A stretch of 64,000 nucleotides of DNA from Pseudomonas sp. GR 6-02. Lineage in GTDB: Bacteria; Pseudomonadota; Gammaproteobacteria; Pseudomonadales; Pseudomonadaceae. The stretch spans positions 2,799,001 to 2,863,000 of the forward strand of contig NZ_CP011567.1 in NCBI RefSeq assembly GCF_001655615.1. The letters run 5' to 3'. Below the pieces are notes generated by a model. It saw nothing but the letters and a program-made list of their open reading frames with translations, searched no databases and was not told the DNA's origin. Shown piece by piece: positions 1-7,033 of the stretch; positions within the stretch are counted from its first letter, which is position 1, and every line of letters starts with the position of its first letter. The position numbers were made by a program, and so were the translations under genes.

Positions 1-605
1 CTGGACAGGTATTCGATCAGGTAAGGGATGTCGAAAATCATGTCGGAGGTCGAGCCTTCCTGACGTAACTCACCGTTGATCCAGGTGCGCAGTTTCAGGT
101 TGCTCGGGTCCGGCACGTCGGCGACGTCGACGATCCACGGACCGACCGGCGTCGTGGCATCGCGGTTCTTCACCCGCAGGTTGGGCCGGTAGTAATTTTC
201 CAGGTAGTCACGGATCGCGTAGTCGTTGCACACCGTGTAGCCGGCCAGGTACTGGAGGGCGTCTTCACGCTTGACGTTACGCGCGGGCTTGCCGATGACG
301 GCGACCAGTTCGCACTCGTAGTGCATATAGGCGACGTTGTCCGGGCGCCATGTAGCCTGGTTATGGCCGGTGTAGGTGCCCGGGGACTTGATGAACGCCA
401 GGGGCTCGGTGGGCGGCTTGAAGGCCAACTCGGCGGCGTGGTCGGCGTAGTTCAGGCCCAGGGCGAACATGCTGCCGGTGGCCGGTGGCAGCCATTGCAC
501 TTGTTCTTCGGCCAGCAGGCGGCCGTCGGCCAGGCGCACGGCGTTGTGCTCTTCGACATGGACGAGGTGGACTTCACCTTCAAAGCGGATACGGGCGTGT
601 TTCAT
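1..605 (-). CDS. hpaG2: HpaG2, 4-hydroxyphenylacetate degradation isomerase/decarboxylase subunit (partial, C-terminus beyond left edge)
   Basis: Fumarylacetoacetate-hydrolase-family subunit of the homoprotocatechuate (meta-cleavage) pathway, which decarboxylates and isomerises 5-oxopent-3-ene-1,2,5-tricarboxylate. The reading frame starts at ATG 605 with MKHARIRFEGEVHLV and runs open off the left edge (201 codons seen; complete relatives are about 255). Family signatures visible are FALGLNYADHAAE near residue 47 and the HYECELVAVIGK metal-site segment. It lies 11 nt downstream of hpaG1 in the same direction, so the two are co-transcribed; the rest of the hpa operon presumably continues leftwards. 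The assignment as G2 rather than another FAH-family protein rests on the adjacent G1 subunit and the hpa regulators. Confidence 0.9.
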   Translation of the reverse strand, partial: MKHARIRFEGEVHLVHVEEHNAVRLADGRLLAEEQVQWLPPATGSMFALGLNYADHAAELAFKPPTEPLAFIKSPGTYTGHNQATWRPDNVAYMHYECELVAVIGKPARNVKREDALQYLAGYTVCNDYAIRDYLENYYRPNLRVKNRDATTPVGPWIVDVADVPDPSNLKLRTWINGELRQEGSTSDMIFDIPYLIEYLS

Positions 606-616
606 GGAAGCTCCTG

Positions 617-1273
617 TTACTCGGCCACGATGTGGTTGACGAGGCGGCCCAGGCCGCTGATTTCGACTTCGACGGTGTCACCGGGCTGGACATCGACACG
701 GCCTTCAGGGGTGCCTGTGATCAGCACATCGCCTTCGTGGAGGGTCATGAATTCGCTGATTTCGGCGATCAACTGGGGAATGCTGCGGACAAAGTTGGCC
801 GTGGAGTTTTCCTGGCGCAGTTCACCGTTGACGAACAGTTTCAGACTCAACTGATGCGGATCGGCGAGCTGGTCAAGGCCCACCAATTCCGGGCCCAGCG
901 AGCAGAAGCCGTCACGACACTTGGCTTTCACCGCCGGGCGGTAGTAGCTGTCTTCCGGCAGGCTGAACTCGTTGACGATGGTGTAGCCGGCCACATGTTC
1001 CAGCGCATTCTCGATGCTGACCCGGCTGGCGCTTTTACCGATCACCACACCCAGTGCAGGCCCCGGTTGCAGGCGTTCACCTTGCGGATGAATCACCGTG
1101 CGGTCATGACCATTGCGGGTGTTGGGCGTCTTGATGAACAGCACCGGTTTAACCGGCGGCTTCTGGTAAGGCGCTTGCCCGAATTCGGCGACACGCTGGT
1201 TCAGCAACCCTTGATAGTTCAGCGCAACGCCGAACAGGGTGCCGTTCGCAACATCATGCAGGGCACGGCTCAT
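617..1273 (-). CDS. hpaG1: HpaG1, 4-hydroxyphenylacetate degradation isomerase/decarboxylase subunit
   Basis: 218-residue FAH-family protein, the partner of HpaG2 in the isomerase/decarboxylase step of homoprotocatechuate breakdown. In enteric bacteria the two halves are fused in one HpaG polypeptide; here they are separate genes, as is usual in Pseudomonas. Visible motifs: GTLFGVALNY near the N-terminus, PGPALGVVIGK in the metal-binding region, and the C-terminal LITGTPEGR loop typical of the fold. It is the first gene of the minus-strand operon; its start codon faces hpaA across a 189-bp AT-rich control region with several GTTAAC motifs. Confidence 0.92.
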   Translation of the reverse strand: MSRALHDVANGTLFGVALNYQGLLNQRVAEFGQAPYQKPPVKPVLFIKTPNTRNGHDRTVIHPQGERLQPGPALGVVIGKSASRVSIENALEHVAGYTIVNEFSLPEDSYYRPAVKAKCRDGFCSLGPELVGLDQLADPHQLSLKLFVNGELRQENSTANFVRSIPQLIAEISEFMTLHEGDVLITGTPEGRVDVQPGDTVEVEISGLGRLVNHIVAE

Positions 1274-1320
1274 GCTTTTCTCCTGGCAATGGCGGAGCAG
1301 TGACTGCTTCGCGAAATATT

Positions 1321-1355
1321 CGTTAACCTGTTAACGTTATAATTAATATGTTAAC
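1321..1355. promoter_or_regulatory. Cluster of GTTAAC motifs between hpaG1 and hpaA (candidate HpaR operator)
   Basis: A perfect dyad CGTTAAC-CT-GTTAACG (1321-1336) is followed by an AT-rich stretch and a third GTTAAC at 1350-1355. It lies about 50-80 nt upstream of hpaG1 and between the two divergent hpa genes. A further GTTAAC occurs at 3800-3805 upstream of the hpa-linked porin. Position and symmetry suggest an operator for the MarR-type repressor HpaR; that assignment is inference. Confidence 0.45.
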
Positions 1356-1462
1356 AACCGTCAAGCGTGGCAAAATGCGCTGGCAGTGGTTAGCCGCCGC
1401 AAACCGGCGCAGGATGAAAGTCCTTGCACTGCCAACACGCAAACAAGAAAGAGAACCGAGCG

Positions 1463-2365
1463 ATGATCGATCGTCAGCCGATCCCCAATATCAACATCGG
1501 TCAGGTCTACGACCAGCGTTACAGCGATGCCGAAGTGCACTACGACAAACTCGGCAATCTGGCTGAGTTCTTCGGCCGCAATATGCCCGTGCACCGACAC
1601 GACCGGTTCTTCCAGGTGCATTACGTGAAGAGCGGTGCGGTGCGGGTCTATCTGGATGACCAGCAATACCTCGAGTCGGGACCGATGTTTTTCCTCACGC
1701 CACCGACGGTGGCCCATTCCTTCGTCACCGAAGCGGACGCCGACGGGCATGTGTTGACGGTGCGCCAGCAACTGGTCTGGCAGTTGATCGATGCCGATCC
1801 GAGTCTGGCGCCGGGCTCGCAGTTGCCAGCGGCTTGCGTGGCATTGGCGGGGCTGGCACCACAGTTCCAGCCCGAGGTCAGGAGACTGGAGTTTCTGTTC
1901 GAGGAACTGTGCAACGAAATCAACGGCGACAAGCCAGGGCGGGGGGCGGCCTTGGAGAGCCTGACGCGATTGATCGTGATCAGCCTGCTCAGGCTGTGCG
2001 CCAATTCCCTGGAAGCCCGCCCGGCACGCCATGAAGACTTGCGGATCTTCCACCGCTTCAACGAATTGATCGAAGACCATTACCTGCAGCACTGGCCGCT
2101 GTCGCGCTATGCCGATGGCATTGGTGTTACCGAGGCACGGCTCAACGATGTCTGCCGGCGCATTGCCGACCTGCCGTCCAAACGTTTGATCCTTGAACGG
2201 CTGATGCAGGAGGCCAAGCGTCTGTTGTTGTTCACTGGCAGTTCGGCCAATGAAATCTGCTACCAGCTGGGCTTCAAGGACCCGGCCTATTTCAGTCGGT
2301 TTTTCCAGCGTTATGCGCTGGTGACCCCTGGGGAGTACCGCCTGCGGCAGTCGGGTTTGCGCTGA
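1463..2365 (+). CDS. hpaA: HpaA, AraC-family activator of 4-hydroxyphenylacetate catabolism
   Basis: 300-residue AraC/XylS-type regulator. The N-terminal cupin-like sensor (FFGRNMPVHRHDRFFQVHYV, then the GPMFFLTPPTVAH segment) and a C-terminal double helix-turn-helix (FTGSSANEICYQLGFKDPAY, FSRFFQR) match the HpaA group, which activates the hpaBC monooxygenase genes in response to 4-hydroxyphenylacetate. I chose ATG 1463 (MIDRQPIPNINIGQVYDQRY) rather than the upstream in-frame ATG at 1424, because conserved sequence begins there and a GAGAACCGAG purine stretch precedes it. It is divergent from hpaG1. Confidence 0.88.
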   Translation: MIDRQPIPNINIGQVYDQRYSDAEVHYDKLGNLAEFFGRNMPVHRHDRFFQVHYVKSGAVRVYLDDQQYLESGPMFFLTPPTVAHSFVTEADADGHVLTVRQQLVWQLIDADPSLAPGSQLPAACVALAGLAPQFQPEVRRLEFLFEELCNEINGDKPGRGAALESLTRLIVISLLRLCANSLEARPARHEDLRIFHRFNELIEDHYLQHWPLSRYADGIGVTEARLNDVCRRIADLPSKRLILERLMQEAKRLLLFTGSSANEICYQLGFKDPAYFSRFFQRYALVTPGEYRLRQSGLR

Positions 2366-2480
2366 GGTAGCCATGTTTGCTTCTCGATAGGCGCCGAGTG
2401 TCTGTCGAGCAATCATGGTCGCAGCCGGTGCCCTGAAAAATGGCTTTTACAGGGAACCGATTGCACTTTTCATGGGCGGC

Positions 2481-3737
2481 TCACCACAAGGCCAGGCTGT
2501 AGCCGATGATGATCCGGTTTTCGTCTATATCGCTGGTCAGGCCGTTGCTTGAGCGAAGAGTGGCGTTGCGTAGCCGCACATTGACGTTCTTCAGCGGACC
2601 ACTCTGCACCGTGTAAACCAGGTCGGTGTCACGCTCCCATTCCCGACCGTTACGCACGGTGGAGGTTTGCACATGAGAGCCGTCGACATAGCGAGTCATG
2701 AAGGTCAGCCCAGGCAGGCCCAGGGCCGCGAAGTTGTAGTCGTAACGCGCCTGCCAGGCGTCGGTCTCGGCCTTGGTGAAGACGTTGATGGTCACCAGGT
2801 TTACTGAATATGGGTCCAGGCCCGGAAAGGCGAAGTCGCCGTCTCCGGAGAGATTCTGGTACCCCAGGCCGAATTTATGGGCACCCATCGACAGGCTTAC
2901 CATGCCGTTGAAAAAACGGTTGTCGATCTTGCCGCCATCGACCCTGGATGGACTGCGCAATTCATGGTTGCCTTGTTCGCGAGTATCGAAATAGCGCAAA
3001 TCGCTGCGCAGATTCACACCTTCTGCCAAGGGCAATTCATGCACCAGACCGATGAAGTGCTGGCTGTAGATGTCCTGCATCCGGGCGTAATAATAGGTCG
3101 CTGCCAGGTGTGGATTGATCGCGTAGGTGCCACCGGCCAGATCGAGATGGCTGCTTTGCACACCGGCGTAACTCATCTCGTCATTGCTGGAGGAGTCTCG
3201 TAGGTTCCGCTTTTCCAGGCGGCCCAGATTCAGGGTCAGGCCGTCGACTTCCTGAGAGGTGACCAGCTCACCGCTGTAGGTTGAGGGCAGCAGTCGGGTG
3301 TCGTTATAGGCGGCCACGGGCAGTTGCGGCTGTAGGGTGCCGAGTTTGAGCACGGTCTTCGATGTTCGCAGCTTGGCGGTCAGGCCCAATTCGCTGTAGC
3401 TGTCCTCTGGTTGCTGGCTGGCGCCAAAGGGCAGCAAGCCGGTGCCTCGACGATCGCGACTGGAGTCAAGTTTCACCCCGAGTTCGCCCAAGGCATCGAC
3501 CCCGAAACCGACCATGCCGTCGGTGTAGCCCGACTCCAGGCGTAATACAAAACCCTGGGCCCACTCTTCGGCCTTGTTCTGTGGTGCGTTGCTCTGACGA
3601 AAGTCTCGGTTCATGTAGAAATTGCGCAGGTCCAAACTGGCTTTACTGTCCTGGACAAAATCAGCGTGAGCGCTAAACGGGCTAAACGCGGCGCACAGGG
3701 CAACGCTTGCCGCCGTGCGAAGGAGGCACGAATGCAT
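2481..3737 (-). CDS. OprD-family outer-membrane porin, probably for aromatic acid uptake
   Basis: 418-residue protein with a cleavable signal peptide (cleavage likely after AHA, about residue 25) and the OprD-family opening DFVQDSKASLDLRNFYMNRDF; the mature part is the expected 18-strand barrel ending in an aromatic residue (SLALW). OprD-type porins import small acids and aromatics. It lies between hpaA and hpaR, which suggests 4-hydroxyphenylacetate or a related acid as substrate (inference). Start ATG 3737 has an AAGGA sequence upstream. The 254-bp region upstream (3738-3991) is AT-rich and holds a GTTAAC motif (3800-3805) like those at the hpaG1/hpaA promoter, plus a CACCCC...GGGGTG dyad (3770-3792). 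Confidence 0.85.
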   Translation of the reverse strand: MHSCLLRTAASVALCAAFSPFSAHADFVQDSKASLDLRNFYMNRDFRQSNAPQNKAEEWAQGFVLRLESGYTDGMVGFGVDALGELGVKLDSSRDRRGTGLLPFGASQQPEDSYSELGLTAKLRTSKTVLKLGTLQPQLPVAAYNDTRLLPSTYSGELVTSQEVDGLTLNLGRLEKRNLRDSSSNDEMSYAGVQSSHLDLAGGTYAINPHLAATYYYARMQDIYSQHFIGLVHELPLAEGVNLRSDLRYFDTREQGNHELRSPSRVDGGKIDNRFFNGMVSLSMGAHKFGLGYQNLSGDGDFAFPGLDPYSVNLVTINVFTKAETDAWQARYDYNFAALGLPGLTFMTRYVDGSHVQTSTVRNGREWERDTDLVYTVQSGPLKNVNVRLRNATLRSSNGLTSDIDENRIIIGYSLALW

Positions 3738-3991
3738 GAGGGGGGTCCTTTTGTTGTTTTTGTAGGTATCACCCCCTATTCGGTAAGGGGTGTCATATAG
3801 TTAACATCTTATCTATTATTTTCGTAGCGTTTTTTTCAGTTTTTTCAGAAGAAATAGGGGTGGTGGCGATTATTTTTTATCTGAGATCATTGATTTATTT
3901 ATAAGTTAATGATGTGCTGCAGAGGGGATGTTGCATGCACTCTGTGCCGACTCTAAGCTTTGAGGCTTCGACCTCTTTTTCCGCGTGAACC

Positions 3992-4414
3992 ATGCCGACC
4001 CCCAGACCGTCCCTTACGCTCACCTTGTTGCAGGCCCGCGAAGCAGCCATGGCATTTTTCCGGCCGTTGCTCAACGAACATGATCTGACTGAACAGCAAT
4101 GGCGGGTGATCCGTATCTTGCGTCAGCACGGCGAACTGGAAAGCCATCAACTGGCCAATCTGGCATGCATCCTCAAACCGAGCATGACCGGCGTGCTGTC
4201 CCGGCTGGAGCGCGACGGTATCGTCCGGCGCAGGAAGTCGTCCGAAGATCAGCGCCGGGTATTCATCGCCCTGACCGAGCAGGGGCAGCAGTGTTTCGTC
4301 GACATGAGTGCGGGGATGGAAAGCAACTACTTGAAGATTCAGGAGCAGTTCGGCGCGGAGTCGCTTGAGCAGTTGCTGGAACTGCTCAATAAATTGAAGA
4401 ACATCAAGCCCTGA
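3992..4414 (+). CDS. hpaR: HpaR, MarR-family repressor of homoprotocatechuate degradation
   Basis: 140-residue MarR-type winged-helix protein beginning MPTPRPSLTLTLLQAREAAM, the characteristic HpaR opening. The recognition-helix region LANLACILKPSMTGVLSRLE and the wing RRRKSSEDQRRVFIALTEQG are intact. HpaR represses the meta-operon genes (hpaG onward) and is relieved by 4-hydroxyphenylacetate or homoprotocatechuate. It is transcribed divergently from the porin at 2481-3737, so its own product may act in the AT-rich 254-bp interval between them. No obvious terminator follows; the next gene on the strand, pcaQ, starts 146 nt further on. Confidence 0.88.
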   Translation: MPTPRPSLTLTLLQAREAAMAFFRPLLNEHDLTEQQWRVIRILRQHGELESHQLANLACILKPSMTGVLSRLERDGIVRRRKSSEDQRRVFIALTEQGQQCFVDMSAGMESNYLKIQEQFGAESLEQLLELLNKLKNIKP

Positions 4415-4559
4415 TTGACGCAATGTCCTGTATTTGACATCCCCTCCGAGCAAGTCAAAAAAGTCCATTGCCACCATCCGATCACCAGGAAATTGAGCGC
4501 ACGCTAAGATTGCCTGCAAACGTTTCGATACCAATGAGGCAACCTCACGGGGCTCCGTA

Positions 4560-5489
4560 GTGAACATCGACACCCGCATCAAATTCCGTCACCTCGTGTG
4601 CTTTCTCGAAATGGCTCGTCAGGGCAGTCTGGCGCGGGCGGCGGATGTGTTGGCGGTGAGTCAGCCAGCGATGTCGAAGACGCTCAAGGAGCTGGAGGAG
4701 CTGCTGGCGGCAAGTCTGTTTATACGCAGTAAAAGTGGTGTGAACCTGACCGAAGCCGGGGTTGCCTTTTTGCGTTATGCCGGGCCTTCGGTGCAGGCGT
4801 TGCGTGATGGGGTGAACACCTTGCGCGGTGGCGAATATGCGGCAGGCACGGTTCGACTCGGCGTGTTGTCGACAGTGGAAAGTTTGCTGGTGCCTGAGGT
4901 TGTACGGCGCTTGCACGAGCGCCATTCGGCGCTGGTGGTGAGTGTGGTGACCGGGCCAAGCGCCTATTTGTTGTCGCAGTTGCGGGTGGGTGAAGTGGAC
5001 CTGGTGGTCGGCCGTATGACAGATAGCCCGGAGATTCAGGGGCTGACCTTCGAGCATCTGTACAGTGAATCCATGACACTGGTGGTGCGTCCCGATCATC
5101 CCTTGCTGGCCGAGCCACTGGAGCGTAGCGCCCTGGAAGATTTCCCGCTGGTGCTGCCGCTGACAGGAACGACGATTCGCAAATATGCCGATAGCCTGTT
5201 CGTGCAATGTGGCATCAGCCAGTCGCGGCAGCGTCTGGAAACCTTGTCCGTGACCCTGAGCCGTCGTTATGTGTTGTCCAGCGAGGCGATCTGGATCGCG
5301 CCTCTGGATGCCGTGCGCCTGGATCTGGCAAGCGGCGAACTGCTTGAGATCAACCTGGGGCAGCGCGAACCGGGTGGTTCGGTGGGGATTTCCAGTAACG
5401 CCAGCTTGCCGTTGTCACTGGCGGCCCAGTGGTGCGTCGAGGTGCTGCGCGAGGTAGGGCAGGCGTATCGCGAAGGGTCTTATCCATAA
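4560..5489 (+). CDS. pcaQ: PcaQ, LysR-type activator of protocatechuate genes
   Basis: 309-residue LysR-family regulator starting at GTG 4560 (MNIDTRIKFRHLVCFLEMAR). The N-terminal winged HTH (GSLARAADVLAVSQPAMSKT) and the two-lobed effector domain (GTVRLGVLSTVESLLVPEVV; VDLVVGRM) match the PcaQ (pca operon factor) group, which responds to protocatechuate or beta-carboxymuconate and activates protocatechuate 3,4-dioxygenase genes. It is immediately upstream of and co-directional with pcaHG, and a dyad of the PcaQ type overlaps its stop codon, placing the binding site about 95 nt before pcaH. Confidence 0.9.
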   Translation: MNIDTRIKFRHLVCFLEMARQGSLARAADVLAVSQPAMSKTLKELEELLAASLFIRSKSGVNLTEAGVAFLRYAGPSVQALRDGVNTLRGGEYAAGTVRLGVLSTVESLLVPEVVRRLHERHSALVVSVVTGPSAYLLSQLRVGEVDLVVGRMTDSPEIQGLTFEHLYSESMTLVVRPDHPLLAEPLERSALEDFPLVLPLTGTTIRKYADSLFVQCGISQSRQRLETLSVTLSRRYVLSSEAIWIAPLDAVRLDLASGELLEINLGQREPGGSVGISSNASLPLSLAAQWCVEVLREVGQAYREGSYP

Positions 5490-5501
5490 CCATTTGGTTA
5501 T
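5486..5501. promoter_or_regulatory. PcaQ-type binding dyad upstream of pcaH
   Basis: ATAACC-ATTT-GGTTAT, a near-perfect dyad with 7-bp arms (ATAACCA / TGGTTAT), overlaps the pcaQ stop codon and lies about 92 nt before the pcaH start. It fits the ATAACC-N4-GGTTAA pattern I recall for PcaQ in rhizobia (11 of 12 positions). Location and the adjacent pcaQ gene support the call. Confidence 0.7.
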
Positions 5502-5592
5502 GCGTTGAGGATGGCTTTTCAATATTCCCCAGCCTTCTGTTGTTTGAAACTGCGCAGGTAGTGCTCCATAAATCAAACAACAGGAGATCGAC

Positions 5593-6312
5593 ATGTCTGA
5601 TGCAGACAGCAGTCGTTTCGTTATTCGTGACCGTAATTGGCACCCCAAAGCCCTGACCCCTGATTACAAAACCTCTGTCGCCCGTTCTCCACGCCAAGCC
5701 TTGGTGAGCATCCCCCAGTCGGCCAGCGAAACCAGCGGCCCGGATTTCTCTCACCTGAAAATGGGCCGGTTCGATAACGACCTGCTACTCAACTTCAATA
5801 ATGGTGGGTTGCCGGTGGGCGAGAGGATCATCGTTTCCGGCCGGGTCTGTGATCAATATGGCAAGCCCATCCCGCATACCCTGGTGGAGATGTGGCAGGC
5901 CAACGCCGGTGGTCGCTACCGGCACAAGAATGATCGCTACCTGGCACCATTGGACCCGAATTTCGGTGGTGTCGGCCGGGCTCTGACCGACCGTGACGGC
6001 TACTACAGCTTCCGCACCGTGAAACCCGGTCCGTATCCTTGGCGCAACGGTCCGAATGACTGGCGCCCGGCGCACATCCATTTCTCCATCAGCGGGCCAT
6101 CGATCGCCACGCGCCTGATCACCCAGCTGTATTTCGAAGGCGATCCACTGATCCCGATGTGCCCGATCGTCAAGTCGATCGCCAATCCAGAGGCGGTACA
6201 GAGCCTGATCGCCCGGCTCGACATGGGTAATGCCAATCCGATGGATTGCCTGGCCTATCGCTTCGACATCGTGCTGCGCGGCCAGCGCAAGACCCACTTC
6301 GAAAACTGCTGA
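5593..6312 (+). CDS. pcaH: Protocatechuate 3,4-dioxygenase beta subunit
   Basis: 239-residue iron-binding subunit of the enzyme that ortho-cleaves protocatechuate to beta-carboxy-cis,cis-muconate, the entry to the beta-ketoadipate pathway. The four Fe(III) ligands are visible: Tyr109 ([10 protein letters not shown]), Tyr148 (GPYPWRNG), His161 and His163 (RPAHIHFSI), which equals the P. putida numbering plus one for the initiator Met. AGGAG precedes ATG 5593. Stop codon and the pcaG ribosome site overlap, so pcaH and pcaG are translationally linked. A PcaQ-type dyad sits about 92 nt upstream. Confidence 0.97.
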   Translation: MSDADSSRFVIRDRNWHPKALTPDYKTSVARSPRQALVSIPQSASETSGPDFSHLKMGRFDNDLLLNFNNGGLPVGERIIVSGRVCDQYGKPIPHTLVEMWQANAGGRYRHKNDRYLAPLDPNFGGVGRALTDRDGYYSFRTVKPGPYPWRNGPNDWRPAHIHFSISGPSIATRLITQLYFEGDPLIPMCPIVKSIANPEAVQSLIARLDMGNANPMDCLAYRFDIVLRGQRKTHFENC

Positions 6313-6323
6313 GGAGTCCGTCC

Positions 6324-6929
6324 ATGCCTATCGAACTGCTACCCGAAACCCCTTCGCAAACGGCCGGCCCCTATGTGCATATCGGTCTGGCCCTAGAGGC
6401 TGCCGGCAACCCGACACGGCCGGAAGAAATCTGGAATCAGATGGCCAAGCCGGGTGCCGAGGGCGAACAGATTCTGCTGATCGGTCATGTCTATGACGGC
6501 AACGGTCACCTGGTACGAGACTCGTTTCTGGAGTTTTGGCAGGCCAATCATGAAGGGGTTTACGACCCGGTCTTTGACTCGGAAAAAACCTTCAACAGCT
6601 TCGGCCGAACCGCCACCACCTTCGATGCGGGGGAGTGGACACTCAATACCATCAAGCCGGGCGTGGTGAACAATGCCGCCGGGGTGCCGATGGCGCCTCA
6701 CATCAATGTGTCGCTGTTTGCCCGCGGGATCAATATTCACCTGCAAACCCGGCTGTACTTTGCCGATGAGCCACAAGCCAACGCGACGTGCCCGGTGCTT
6801 AATCTGATCGAGCAACCGCAGCGTCGCGAAACGCTGATAGCGCAGCGTTGCGAGGTGGATGGCAAGGCGGTTTATCGTTTCGACATACGTATTCAGGGGG
6901 AGGGTGAAACGGTGTTCTTCGATTTTTAA
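6324..6929 (+). CDS. pcaG: Protocatechuate 3,4-dioxygenase alpha subunit
   Basis: 201-residue alpha subunit, homologous to PcaH but without the metal ligands; it forms the (alpha-beta-Fe)12 enzyme and contributes to the active-site entrance. Typical N-terminal ETPSQTAGPYVHIGL is present, as is the intradiol-dioxygenase core (DSFLEFWQANHEG; PHINVSLFARGI). ATG 6324 is chosen because GAGGAG, overlapping the pcaH stop codon, is spaced 7 nt before it; the frame is open further upstream only as a shadow inside pcaH. A strong terminator hairpin follows at 6977-7027. Confidence 0.96.
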   Translation: MPIELLPETPSQTAGPYVHIGLALEAAGNPTRPEEIWNQMAKPGAEGEQILLIGHVYDGNGHLVRDSFLEFWQANHEGVYDPVFDSEKTFNSFGRTATTFDAGEWTLNTIKPGVVNNAAGVPMAPHINVSLFARGINIHLQTRLYFADEPQANATCPVLNLIEQPQRRETLIAQRCEVDGKAVYRFDIRIQGEGETVFFDF

Positions 6930-6976
6930 AACCCGCTTCGCGCCGAGCCAGCGAGTTCAACGGGCCAAGCGTGCAG

Positions 6977-7027
6977 ACAACAAAAAGCCGCTGCCACCCT
7001 CACAGGGCGGCAGCGGCTTTTTGTTGT
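6977..7027. terminator. Bidirectional rho-independent terminator between pcaG and the quinoprotein dehydrogenase
   Basis: A perfect inverted repeat with 19-bp arms (6977-6995 and 7009-7027) has a GC-rich core GCCGCTGCC/GGCAGCGGC flanked by AAAAA on the left and TTTTT on the right, so it can terminate both the plus-strand pcaHG transcript and the convergent minus-strand gene that ends at 7034. Confidence 0.93.
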
Positions 7028-7033
7028 TACAGG

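Noticed and set aside
1361..2416. Minus-strand open frame of 351 codons over hpaA
   Set aside because: Antisense to a clear AraC-family gene; composition is typical of a shadow frame.
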